The notes beneath the pieces were generated by a model, which worked only from the letters and a program-made list of their open reading frames with translations, did not search any database and was not told the origin of the DNA. The position numbers were made by a program, and so were the translations under genes. A stretch of DNA of 64,000 nt from Kitasatospora sp. NBC_01266 (lineage in GTDB: Bacteria; Actinomycetota; Actinomycetes; Streptomycetales; Streptomycetaceae), in assembly GCF_036242395.1 (NCBI RefSeq), contig NZ_CP108458.1, positions 2,418,001 through 2,482,000 on the forward strand, read 5' to 3'. Shown piece by piece: positions 57,365-64,000 of the stretch (positions are counted from its first letter, which is position 1; each line of letters begins with the position of its first letter).

Positions 57365-58717
57365 TTAGTTGTCGCCGTCCTCGTCGATCAGGAAGCCGCG
57401 CATCGGAGCCGGGGCCTGCTGCATCGGCTGCATGGGCTGCGGCGGCTGCGGACGGACCGCGGCCATCGGCTGGGTCATCCCGGCCGGGGCCATCTGCGGC
57501 GCGCCGTTGCCCGAGGGCTGCCCGCCGAAGGACGGGGCACCGCTGCCACCGCCGAACGACTGGTTGCCACCGAAGGACTGGTTCCCGCCGAAGGACGGCT
57601 GACCGCCGCCGAAGGACGGGGCGCCGGTGGAGGCCATCGACGACGCGGCCGGCGGCAGCGAGGCGGTGGCCGGGATCCGCGGCGGGGCGAGCGAGTCATC
57701 GGCCTGCGACTCCAGCTGGCGCAGCTGGGTCTCCAGGTAGGACTTCAGGCGGGTGCGGTACTCGCGCTCGAAGGCACGCAGGTCCTCGACCTTGCGCTCC
57801 AGCGTGGCGCGGGCCGACTCCAGCGAGCCCATCGCGACGCGGTGCTTCTCCTGCGCGTCCCGCTCCAGCGCGTCGGCCTTGGCACGGGCGTCGCGCTCCA
57901 GGCCCTCGGCGCGGCTGCGAGCCTCGCCGACGATCTTGTTGGCCTCGGAACGGGCCTCGGAGATCGCCTGGTCAGCGGTCTGCTGGGCGAGCGCGAGCAC
58001 GCGGGCCGCGCTGTCGCCGCCGGGGCCCTGCTGCTGCTGCATCGGGGCGCCGAGCGGGCCACCGAGCTGCTGGCCGAGCGGGCCGCCCATCGGGGCGAGC
58101 TGCTGCTGGCCGCCCATGGTGCCCATCTGCTGCTGCGGCATGCCCTGCTGGCCGAGCTGCGGCTGACCCATCTGCTGCTGCATCTGGCCACCCATCGGCT
58201 GCAGCATCTGACCACCCATCGGCTGCACCAGCTGCTGCTGGCCGCCCATGGTGCCCATCTGCTGCTGCATGCCCTGCTGCTGCATCTGCTGCATGGGCTG
58301 CATCTGCTGCTGGCCCGGGACCTGGCCCTGCATCGGCGCGCCCTGGCCGGGCGGCAGCTGCGGAGCACCGGACGGCAGGCCCAGCGGCTGGCCGCCCATC
58401 TGCTGCTGCTGCGGAGGCTGCTGCTGGCCCGGACCCTGCTGGCCGGGGACCGGCGGGCCGGATATGGCAGCGGGCACGGGGCCACCGGGACGCGGCGCGT
58501 CCTGCGGCTGCTCCTTGCGCATGTTCGCCTGGTTCTGCGCGGCAGCCCGGGTCGCCGCGGCCAGCTTGGCCCGCAGGTCCTCGTTCTCGCGGAGCAGCCG
58601 GGTGAGTTCGGCTTCGACCTCGTCGAGGAAGGCGTCGACCTCGTCCTCGTCATAGCCTTCGCGCAGGCGGACGGTCGTGAACTGCTTGTTCCGAACGTCC
58701 TCGGGGGTCAACGGCAT
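57365..58717 (-). CDS. divIVA: DivIVA/Wag31 polar growth protein
   Basis: Coiled-coil protein that marks hyphal tips and directs polar growth in Streptomyces, where it is essential. The 450-aa sequence begins MPLTPEDVRNKQFTTVRLREGYDEDEVDAFLDEV, the conserved membrane-binding domain and first coil. A long Gln/Met/Pro/Gly-rich insert follows (about 70-235), with the unit MGTMGGQQQL occurring twice. A second coiled coil (about 245-355) leads to a Gly/Ser/Phe-rich tail (GGNQSFGGNQSFGG) and an acidic end. It is the last gene of the leftward division cluster. Confidence 0.95.
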   Translation of the reverse strand: MPLTPEDVRNKQFTTVRLREGYDEDEVDAFLDEVEAELTRLLRENEDLRAKLAAATRAAAQNQANMRKEQPQDAPRPGGPVPAAISGPPVPGQQGPGQQQPPQQQQMGGQPLGLPSGAPQLPPGQGAPMQGQVPGQQQMQPMQQMQQQGMQQQMGTMGGQQQLVQPMGGQMLQPMGGQMQQQMGQPQLGQQGMPQQQMGTMGGQQQLAPMGGPLGQQLGGPLGAPMQQQQGPGGDSAARVLALAQQTADQAISEARSEANKIVGEARSRAEGLERDARAKADALERDAQEKHRVAMGSLESARATLERKVEDLRAFEREYRTRLKSYLETQLRQLESQADDSLAPPRIPATASLPPAASSMASTGAPSFGGGQPSFGGNQSFGGNQSFGGGSGAPSFGGQPSGNGAPQMAPAGMTQPMAAVRPQPPQPMQPMQQAPAPMRGFLIDEDGDN

Positions 58718-58769
58718 CTCTTCACCTCAACGTGATCGTCGGCACACTGGCATCCCGCCGCATCGCTCA

Positions 58770-59057
58770 TCACGGCAGCTGCTGCACGAGCCAGATCAGG
58801 AAATACACAATGATCAGCAGTACGAAGAAGGACAGGTCGAGCGCCACGCCCCCGAGACGCAACGGCGGAATGAACCGCCGAAGAAGCTTGAGTGGCGGAT
58901 CCGTGACAGTGTACGTGGCCTCCAGGACCACCACCATGGCCTTGCCGGGACGCCACGAGCGGGCGAACTGGAAGACCCAGTCCATGACCAGACGGAACAG
59001 CAGAATCACCAGGAAGACGGTCAGTGCGTAGTAGAGCACTGCCCCCACGATCCCCAT
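58770..59057 (-). CDS. YggT family membrane protein
   Basis: A 95-aa protein with two membrane helices: VGAVLYYALTVFLVILLFRLVMDWVFQF and the C-terminal LDLSFFVLLIIVYFLIWLVQ. Between them is the family motif YTVTDPPLKLLRRFIPP. YggT proteins are encoded with sepF and divIVA in many Gram-positive bacteria; a link to division or envelope is inferred from this context only. Confidence 0.92.
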   Translation of the reverse strand: MGIVGAVLYYALTVFLVILLFRLVMDWVFQFARSWRPGKAMVVVLEATYTVTDPPLKLLRRFIPPLRLGGVALDLSFFVLLIIVYFLIWLVQQLP

Positions 59058-59175
59058 CGGGTATCCCTCTCCCAGTTTCTTCCGGTTCTGCCTGCTCTAA
59101 CTGCTTGCTCTTACTGCTCTGCGACTGCTAGGTCACTCACTGTCCATCGGGTCCACACATGACGTCGTGGCCGGG

Positions 59176-59781
59176 TCAGCTCTGGTTGAAGAACCCACCC
59201 TCGGCGATTCGAGCCTTGTCCTCCGCCGTGACATCGACGTTAGCAGGAGACAGCAGGAACACCTTCTGCGTCACGCGCTCGATACTGCCGTGCAGACCGA
59301 AGACGAGTCCAGCCGCGAAGTCTACGAGCCGCTTCGCGTCGGTGTCGTCCATCTCGGTCAGATTCATGATCACCGGGGTCCCGCCACGGAACTGTTCCCC
59401 GATGGTACGGGCCTCGTTGTAGGTCCGCGGGTGCAGCGTGGTGATGCGGTACGGCTCCCGCTCGTTCACGACCTTGGGCATGATCACCGGGGCACTCTTC
59501 TCCAGGTTCTGACGGCGTTCGGGTGTGATGGACGACACGGGGGCCATCCGCGGCGGGTCCTGTCGGATCGGCACCGCGGCCGGCACCGGCTGGGGTGCGA
59601 TCGAGGCGACCTGTGCGGTCGGTGCGGCTGCGGCGGGCCGGGGAATGTCCTCGGTCCGCCCGGTCCGGATCGGCTCGGGGTCCGTGTCGTAGTCGTCGTC
59701 CGGGTCGTAACCCTGGCCGTCGTACGTCTCGTCCTCCACGAGGCCGAGGTAGACCGCCATCTTGCGCATTGCGCCGGCCAT
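59176..59781 (-). CDS. sepF: Cell division protein SepF
   Basis: FtsZ-binding membrane anchor of the division ring. The 201-aa protein starts [18 protein letters not shown], an amphipathic membrane-targeting helix. It then has an acidic/Pro-rich linker and the C-terminal SepF domain: [65 protein letters not shown]. The start is fixed by the targeting helix; a longer frame upstream is not conserved in type. It sits between yggS and yggT. Confidence 0.96.
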   Translation of the reverse strand: MAGAMRKMAVYLGLVEDETYDGQGYDPDDDYDTDPEPIRTGRTEDIPRPAAAAPTAQVASIAPQPVPAAVPIRQDPPRMAPVSSITPERRQNLEKSAPVIMPKVVNEREPYRITTLHPRTYNEARTIGEQFRGGTPVIMNLTEMDDTDAKRLVDFAAGLVFGLHGSIERVTQKVFLLSPANVDVTAEDKARIAEGGFFNQS

Positions 59782-60054
59782 GCTCCTGTCCTCCGCTCTG
59801 TGGTGGATCGGCTTCGTCACCGGCCGGGCCCACGAAACCCGCGGCCGTCGAGTACGGTGGGTTTCCGGACCCGCGGTCCGCTCACCACCCGTCAGATCTC
59901 GGCTACTCTGTGCCGACGATCCATCAGGTAGTGTGCGTGGCCGCGGACATACGATCCACGATTTGGGTTGCCAAGCATTTCAGTTTGGCGGCCGCAGGAC
60001 GAATCGGTGCATTGTCCTGATTTGTCCTGCAGTCTGATCTACTACCCGGTGACG

Positions 60055-60813
60055 TTACCCGAGCCGCGACCGCGCACCGAGCACCGCCGTACCGACGCGT
60101 ACATGTGTCGCTCCGGCCGCGATCGCCTGCTCCAGGTCGCCGCTCATTCCTGCCGAGACCATCGTGGCAGCAGGATGGGCCGCGCGTACGCCGGTTGCGA
60201 TTTCCGCCAGTCGCTCGAAGGCCGCCGCCGGGTCGCCGGCCAGCGGGCCGGAGAGCGGAGCGACCGTCATCACCCCGTCCAGGCGCAGGCCCGGCGTCTC
60301 GGCGATCTTGTCGGCCAGCGCGAGCACGTCCGCCGGCGCGACCCCGGCCCGGCCCGGCGCGCCGTCGCCCCGCAGCTCGGCGTCGAGCGCCACCTGCACC
60401 AGGCAGCCGAGCGGCGGCCGTTCGGCCTTCGACACCGCGTCAGCCAGCGCCGTGACCAGCCGGCCCCGGTCGACCGAGTGAACGTGGTGTGCGTAGCGCA
60501 CCACCGAGCGCACCTTGTTGGTCTGCAACTGTCCGACGAAGTGCCAGGTCAGCGGCAGGTCAGCGGTTTCGGCAGCCTTGGCTGCGGCGTCCTGGTCACG
60601 GTTCTCGGCGACCTCGCGGACCCCGAGCGAGGCCAGCAGCCGGGTGTCCGAAGCCGGGTAGGTCTTGGTCACCACGATCAGGGTCACCGCCGAGCGCGGC
60701 CGACCGGCGGCCGTGCAGGCGGCCTCGATCCGGCGCTCCACCGCCGCCAGGCCGGCCCGGAGTTCGGCGAGTCGGTCGGCCGCCGGGAACTCGGTGAGCT
60801 GCTCGTTCGTCAT
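60055..60813 (-). CDS. YggS/PLP homeostasis protein (PLPBP)
   Basis: A 252-aa single-domain PLP-binding protein of the YggS/YlmE family, which keeps vitamin B6 and amino-acid pools in balance. The PLP lysine is in LIVVTKTYPASD, with VREVAENRDQDAAAKAA, WHFVGQLQTNKV, DGVMTVAPLSG and SAGMSGDLEQAIAAGATHVRVG as landmarks. The ATG at 60813 has an AGG site 8 nt upstream. It follows ftsZ directly; in most actinobacteria a laccase-domain gene lies between the two. Confidence 0.94.
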   Translation of the reverse strand: MTNEQLTEFPAADRLAELRAGLAAVERRIEAACTAAGRPRSAVTLIVVTKTYPASDTRLLASLGVREVAENRDQDAAAKAAETADLPLTWHFVGQLQTNKVRSVVRYAHHVHSVDRGRLVTALADAVSKAERPPLGCLVQVALDAELRGDGAPGRAGVAPADVLALADKIAETPGLRLDGVMTVAPLSGPLAGDPAAAFERLAEIATGVRAAHPAATMVSAGMSGDLEQAIAAGATHVRVGTAVLGARSRLG

Positions 60814-60835
60814 ATTCACTGCCTATCACACACGA

Positions 60836-60874
60836 CGATGCCCACCCCAGCCTCGGCGGCCGGGGTGGGCATCG
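60836..60874 (-). terminator. Terminator of ftsZ
   Basis: 13-bp perfect stem (60836-60848 and 60862-60874) with a 13-nt loop, about 34 nt after the ftsZ stop codon and just before yggS. It suggests that yggS and sepF need their own promoter or read-through. Confidence 0.75.
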
Positions 60875-60907
60875 AGCCCCGCAGAATTTTCTGGAAATTC
60901 CTACAAA

Positions 60908-62107
60908 TTACTTAAGGAAGTCCGGGACGTCCAACTCCTCGGCCGCACTCTCCACATACGGCAGCCGGGTCGGCTGCACCTGCGGCGGCACCGGCGAAGC
61001 CAGCGCGGTGTCGGGCTTGGAGCCGGCCGACGAACCGCTGCCGCCGTCCTCCGAACGACCCGTCACCGAGCCCATCTGACCGTAGGGCCGGGTGGCCGGA
61101 CGCTCGGCGGGGGTCGACGGGGTCGCCTTCACCACCGGGTCGCGCACGATGGCGGGCGGCTGGCCCCCGTCGAAGCCGGCCGCGATCACGGTGACCCGGA
61201 CCTCGTCGCCGAGCGCGTCGTCGATCACGGCACCGAAGATGATGTTCGCCTCGGGGTGCGCCGCCTCGCTGACCAGCTGGGCCGACTCGTTGATCTCGAA
61301 GAGACCGAGGTCGGAGCCGCCGGAGATGGAGAGCAGCACGCCGCGCGCGCCGTCGATCGAGGCCTCCAGCAGCGGGGAGGAGATGGCCATCACGGCCGCC
61401 GCCTTGGCCCGGTCCTCGCCGCGGGCCGAGCCGATCCCCATCAGCGCCGAACCGGCGTCCGACATGACCGACTTCACGTCGGCGAAGTCGAGGTTGATCA
61501 GGCCCGGCGTGGTGATCAGGTCGGTGATGCCCTGGACACCGGAGAGCAGCACCTGGTCGGCCGAGCGGAACGCGTCCAGCACGCTGACCTGGCGGTCGGA
61601 GATGGAGAGCAGCCGGTCGTTCGGGATCACGATGAGGGTGTCGACCTCCTCGCGCAGCCCGGCGATGCCGTCCTCGGCCTGGTTGGCCCGGCGGCGGCCC
61701 TCGAAGGTGAACGGGCGGGTGACCACACCGATGGTCAGCGCACCCAGCGAGCGGGCGATGTTGGCCACCACCGGCGCGCCGCCGGTGCCGGTGCCGCCGC
61801 CCTCGCCGGCGGTGACGAAGACCATGTCGGCCCCCTTGAGGACCTCCTCGATCTCCTCGCGGTGGTCCTCGGCGGCCTTGCGGCCGACCTCGGGGTTGGC
61901 GCCGGCGCCGAGGCCCCGGGTCAGTTCGCGGCCCACGTCGAGCTTGACGTCGGCGTCGCTCATCAGGAGTGCCTGGGCATCGGTGTTGATCGCGATGAAC
62001 TCGACGCCCTTGAGACCGACCTCGATCATCCGGTTGATGGCGTTGACACCGCCGCCGCCGATACCGACGACCTTGATGACTGCGAGGTAGTTCTGCGGTG
62101 CTGCCAC
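60908..62107 (-). CDS. ftsZ: Cell division protein FtsZ
   Basis: Tubulin-like GTPase that builds the Z-ring; in Streptomyces it is needed for sporulation septa but not for growth. The 399-aa protein begins [29 protein letters not shown] and contains the tubulin signature [13 protein letters not shown] and the T7-loop [14 protein letters not shown] variable linker and the conserved C-terminal peptide ELDVPDFLK, the SepF-binding tail, end the protein. It follows ftsQ with a 454-nt gap containing the promoter region. Confidence 0.98.
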   Translation of the reverse strand: MAAPQNYLAVIKVVGIGGGGVNAINRMIEVGLKGVEFIAINTDAQALLMSDADVKLDVGRELTRGLGAGANPEVGRKAAEDHREEIEEVLKGADMVFVTAGEGGGTGTGGAPVVANIARSLGALTIGVVTRPFTFEGRRRANQAEDGIAGLREEVDTLIVIPNDRLLSISDRQVSVLDAFRSADQVLLSGVQGITDLITTPGLINLDFADVKSVMSDAGSALMGIGSARGEDRAKAAAVMAISSPLLEASIDGARGVLLSISGGSDLGLFEINESAQLVSEAAHPEANIIFGAVIDDALGDEVRVTVIAAGFDGGQPPAIVRDPVVKATPSTPAERPATRPYGQMGSVTGRSEDGGSGSSAGSKPDTALASPVPPQVQPTRLPYVESAAEELDVPDFLK

Positions 62108-62561
62108 GTCGAAGGCCTCTCGCCTCGGATGTCCGGGTCGGATTCTGGGTCATGAGCGGTCCATGAACCACCATGCCGACAGATGTCGATGGGTTGGGAG
62201 CCCGGTTCCTGACTGATTGTCCGAAATTGAGACCGCCGACCCGAACCCTAAACTTGACGTTGAGGGTTCATGCTGTGCCTGTGTCGGATCGTGAAGATGC
62301 CTCAGATCACTGTGGAGCACAGCCTGGTGACACAGGACACTAAGTGCCGAGCGGGTCCGTGTTCAACGAACACGCCGAGCTTCCCTTTTTTCTTTTGAGC
62401 CTATGTGATCACCGTCTGGCGGTGGGCACTGGGGGCGCACCTCCCGGCCGAAGGCTGGAGGAGGGTGGAGCACCCAGGGTCGGGGAATCACCGACGGATC
62501 GTCAACAGTGGCGAATCACGCGGTAAAGCCCCCGGGAGTACAGAACCTACCGGATCCGGAC
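62108..62561 (-). promoter_or_regulatory. ftsZ promoter region
   Basis: 454 nt without a gene. It contains an inverted repeat GAACCCT-N13-AGGGTTC (62243-62269), a perfect palindrome CGTGTTC-AAC-GAACACG (62358-62374) and two GACAC pentamers (62329-62333, 62336-62340), the core recognised by WhiA. A T-rich run (62385-62397) stands out from the GC-rich background. Multiple promoters, one sporulation-specific, are known upstream of ftsZ in Streptomyces; their exact positions here cannot be fixed by eye. Confidence 0.6.
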
Positions 62562-63341
62562 TCAGCCGGAGATCGCCGGGGCGTCCGGTGCGCTGACGTC
62601 GTAGTTCGCCGCCTTCTGCTTCAGCAGCGCGAGTAGCACCCTCGCCTTGCGGTCGGTCTGCTCCGGGCTCCCCCACCGCACGGTGGCTCCGCCGGCCAGT
62701 CGCAACTCGATGTCATCATACGAACGAACCAGCAACGAAGGGGCCTGCTTGGCCACTTCGGTCGGCAGCCCGGCCGCCACCGTGACGGCGCCCTGGACCA
62801 GCGCGCTCTGCGGGATGACCGAAATCGCATCCTGAGCGGGCCGACTCAGCTGGAGTTGGACCACCGGAACGCCCGGTGGCGGCGTCGGTTCGGTGGCGAA
62901 ACTCACCCCAGTTACATCCATCTGGGTGAACTTTCCGTCAGTCCCCTTGACAGCTGCCACTGGCTGACGCTCGATCACCTTCACCCGGAGCGTGTGCGGC
63001 CAACCGCGCCAGACCTCGGCCTTCGCCACCCGGGGAACGGCCTGGACGCGGTGCTGCACCGCGTCCAGATCGACCCGGGCCAGTGGTCCGTGCTGCACCG
63101 GGCCTATCGCGGCACGCACCTGATCCACCGTCTGCTGGTCGTCCTGCAGACCCTGGATGGCGACCGTCTGGACGTCCAGGGCCGAGGAGAAGAAGACCAC
63201 CCAGCCCAGCAGGCCCAGCACGGCCGCGCCGAGCCCGCCGAGCACCAGGATCCCGCGCCGCGACAGGCGCAGCGCGGGCCGCTCCTCCTCGTCGTCCTCC
63301 GCCGCCTCCTCGACCCGCGCGGCGTCGAGCCGTTCAGCCAC
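62562..63341 (-). CDS. ftsQ: Cell division protein FtsQ
   Basis: Bitopic divisome protein of 259 aa. A charged cytoplasmic tail (EEAAEDDEEERPALRLSRR) precedes one membrane helix (ILVLGGLGAAVLGLLGWVVFFS), then a POTRA domain (VQTVAIQGLQDDQQTVDQVR and VPRVAKAEVWRGWPHTLRVKVIERQPVAAV) and a beta domain (FVRSYDDIELRLAGG-like, KARVLLALLKQK). The GTG start overlaps the murG stop by 8 nt, so the two are coupled. Confidence 0.95.
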   Translation of the reverse strand: MAERLDAARVEEAAEDDEEERPALRLSRRGILVLGGLGAAVLGLLGWVVFFSSALDVQTVAIQGLQDDQQTVDQVRAAIGPVQHGPLARVDLDAVQHRVQAVPRVAKAEVWRGWPHTLRVKVIERQPVAAVKGTDGKFTQMDVTGVSFATEPTPPPGVPVVQLQLSRPAQDAISVIPQSALVQGAVTVAAGLPTEVAKQAPSLLVRSYDDIELRLAGGATVRWGSPEQTDRKARVLLALLKQKAANYDVSAPDAPAISG

Positions 63342-64000
63342 GACGGCGGCCGCCCCGGGCTGCCTCGATCGCCTCGTAGACCATGCCGACCAGCAGGTCG
63401 TCGGCGTCCCGGCGGCCGAACTCGCCGGCTGCCCGGCTCATGTCCCACAGGCGCTGCGGGTCGGTGAGCACCGGCAGCACGTTGCCCAGCACCCAGTCCG
63501 GGGTCAGCTCGGCGTCGTCCACCAGCAGGCCGCCGCCCGCCTTGACCATCGGCTGGGCGTTCAGTCGCTGCTCGCCGTTGCCGATCGGCAGCGGCACGAA
63601 GCAGCCCGGCAGCCCGACCGCGGCCAGCTCGGCCACCGTCATCGCGCCGGCCCGGCAGAGCATCAGGTCGGCGGCGGCGTAGGCCAGGTCCATCCGGTCC
63701 AGGTAGGGCACCGCGCGGTAGGGCGGCATCCCGGGGATGTCGTCGATCCGCGGCAGCTCGTTCTTCGGGCCGACCGCGTGCAGCACCTGCACGCCGTACT
63801 GCTGCAGGCGCGGGGCGATCGCCTGGATGGTCTCGTTCAGCCGGCGCGCGCCCTGCGAGCCGCCGGAGACCAGCAGGGTGGGCAGCCGCTGGTCCAGACC
63901 GAAGTAGTGCCGGGCCTCGGGGCGCACCGCGTTGCGGTCCAGGGTCGCGATGGTGCGGCGCAGCGGGATGCCGATGTAGCGCGAGTCGCGCAGCTTGCTG
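63334..64000 (-). CDS. murG: MurG, UDP-GlcNAc transferase of lipid II synthesis (partial)
   Basis: The C-terminal 221 residues or so; the gene runs off the right edge. MurG adds GlcNAc to lipid I on the inner membrane face. The visible part starts SKLRDSRYIGIPLRRTIATL and includes the second-domain motifs LLVSGGSQGARRLNET, LMLCRAGAMTVAELAAVGLPGCFVPLPIGN and EQRLNAQPMVKAGGGLLVDD, which contact UDP-GlcNAc. It overlaps ftsQ, as in other actinobacterial dcw clusters. Confidence 0.95.
   Translation of the reverse strand, partial: SKLRDSRYIGIPLRRTIATLDRNAVRPEARHYFGLDQRLPTLLVSGGSQGARRLNETIQAIAPRLQQYGVQVLHAVGPKNELPRIDDIPGMPPYRAVPYLDRMDLAYAAADLMLCRAGAMTVAELAAVGLPGCFVPLPIGNGEQRLNAQPMVKAGGGLLVDDAELTPDWVLGNVLPVLTDPQRLWDMSRAAGEFGRRDADDLLVGMVYEAIEAARGGRRRG

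Noticed and set aside
58010-58440. CTG/CAG-rich repeats as a possible repeat element
   Set aside because: They lie inside divIVA and encode its Gln/Met-rich insert in frame.
62358-62374. LexA (SOS) box upstream of ftsZ
   Set aside because: The arms are GTTC...GAAC in outward order with a 3-nt centre, not the GAAC-N4-GTTC order and spacing of the actinobacterial SOS box.

Overview
The window is very GC-rich DNA with strong third-position G/C bias, frequent GTG starts and many ATGA/GTGA gene overlaps. It carries PriA (the dual HisA/TrpF isomerase of actinomycetes), TrpM, a Wag31-type DivIVA with SepF and YggT, and families typical of Streptomyces (DUF397, XRE-DUF5753, HGxxPAAW). It is a chromosomal segment of a member of the Streptomycetaceae (Streptomyces, Kitasatospora or a close relative). 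I saw no tRNA, rRNA, CRISPR array or insertion sequence.

Layout. 0.1-2 kb: a DsbA-like thiol oxidoreductase, a MauE-like membrane protein and a small membrane ORF, all leftward. 2.1-5.2 kb: trpC-trpM-trpB-trpA, closed by a perfect 15-bp terminator hairpin. 5.4-9.7 kb: DUF2752, then hisI-trpE-Uma2-TIGR02234-HGxxPAAW, ending in a 16-bp hairpin. 9.8-10.35 kb: a rightward anchored exported protein. 10.4-16.2 kb: the leftward his operon hisD-hisC-hisB-small membrane gene-hisH-priA-ridA-hisF, nearly every junction overlapping. PriA serves both histidine and tryptophan synthesis, so the two clusters are functionally tied.

16.3-29.9 kb is the accessory part. A beta-helix membrane protein is followed 3 nt later by a multi-spanning NACHT NTPase whose N-terminus carries an RHIM/amyloid-like motif. 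Next come a DUF397/XRE-DUF5753 pair, a 15-bp palindrome and a coupled cassette of three small unknown genes. A five-gene operon follows: ECF sigma, anti-sigma, ABC ATPase and two membrane proteins. Then come a secreted protein, a MarR/SnoaL-like divergent pair around a perfect operator-like palindrome, and a DJ-1 family protein.

29.9-41 kb: an exported PAF-acetylhydrolase-like hydrolase, LON-domain protein, YbaK deacylase, DUF2567-like protein, an ABC-2 exporter, a NYN nuclease, a 5'-truncated HxlR regulator, asd with a dapA-like gene and a divergent LysR regulator, and an RDD protein.

41-57 kb: dnaE; an ABC exporter whose ATPase is fused to an extracytoplasmic X-Pro-peptidase-like hydrolase; LURP-one, GNAT, RluA, LspA and DksA-type genes; then ileS under a T-box riboswitch. 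The IleS has a GxHH signature instead of HxGH. 57.3-64 kb: the leftward division cluster murG (partial)-ftsQ-ftsZ-yggS-sepF-yggT-divIVA. The laccase-domain gene (pgeF/ylmD) usually between ftsZ and yggS is absent. Functions are assigned by recognising motifs and gene order; no searches were run.
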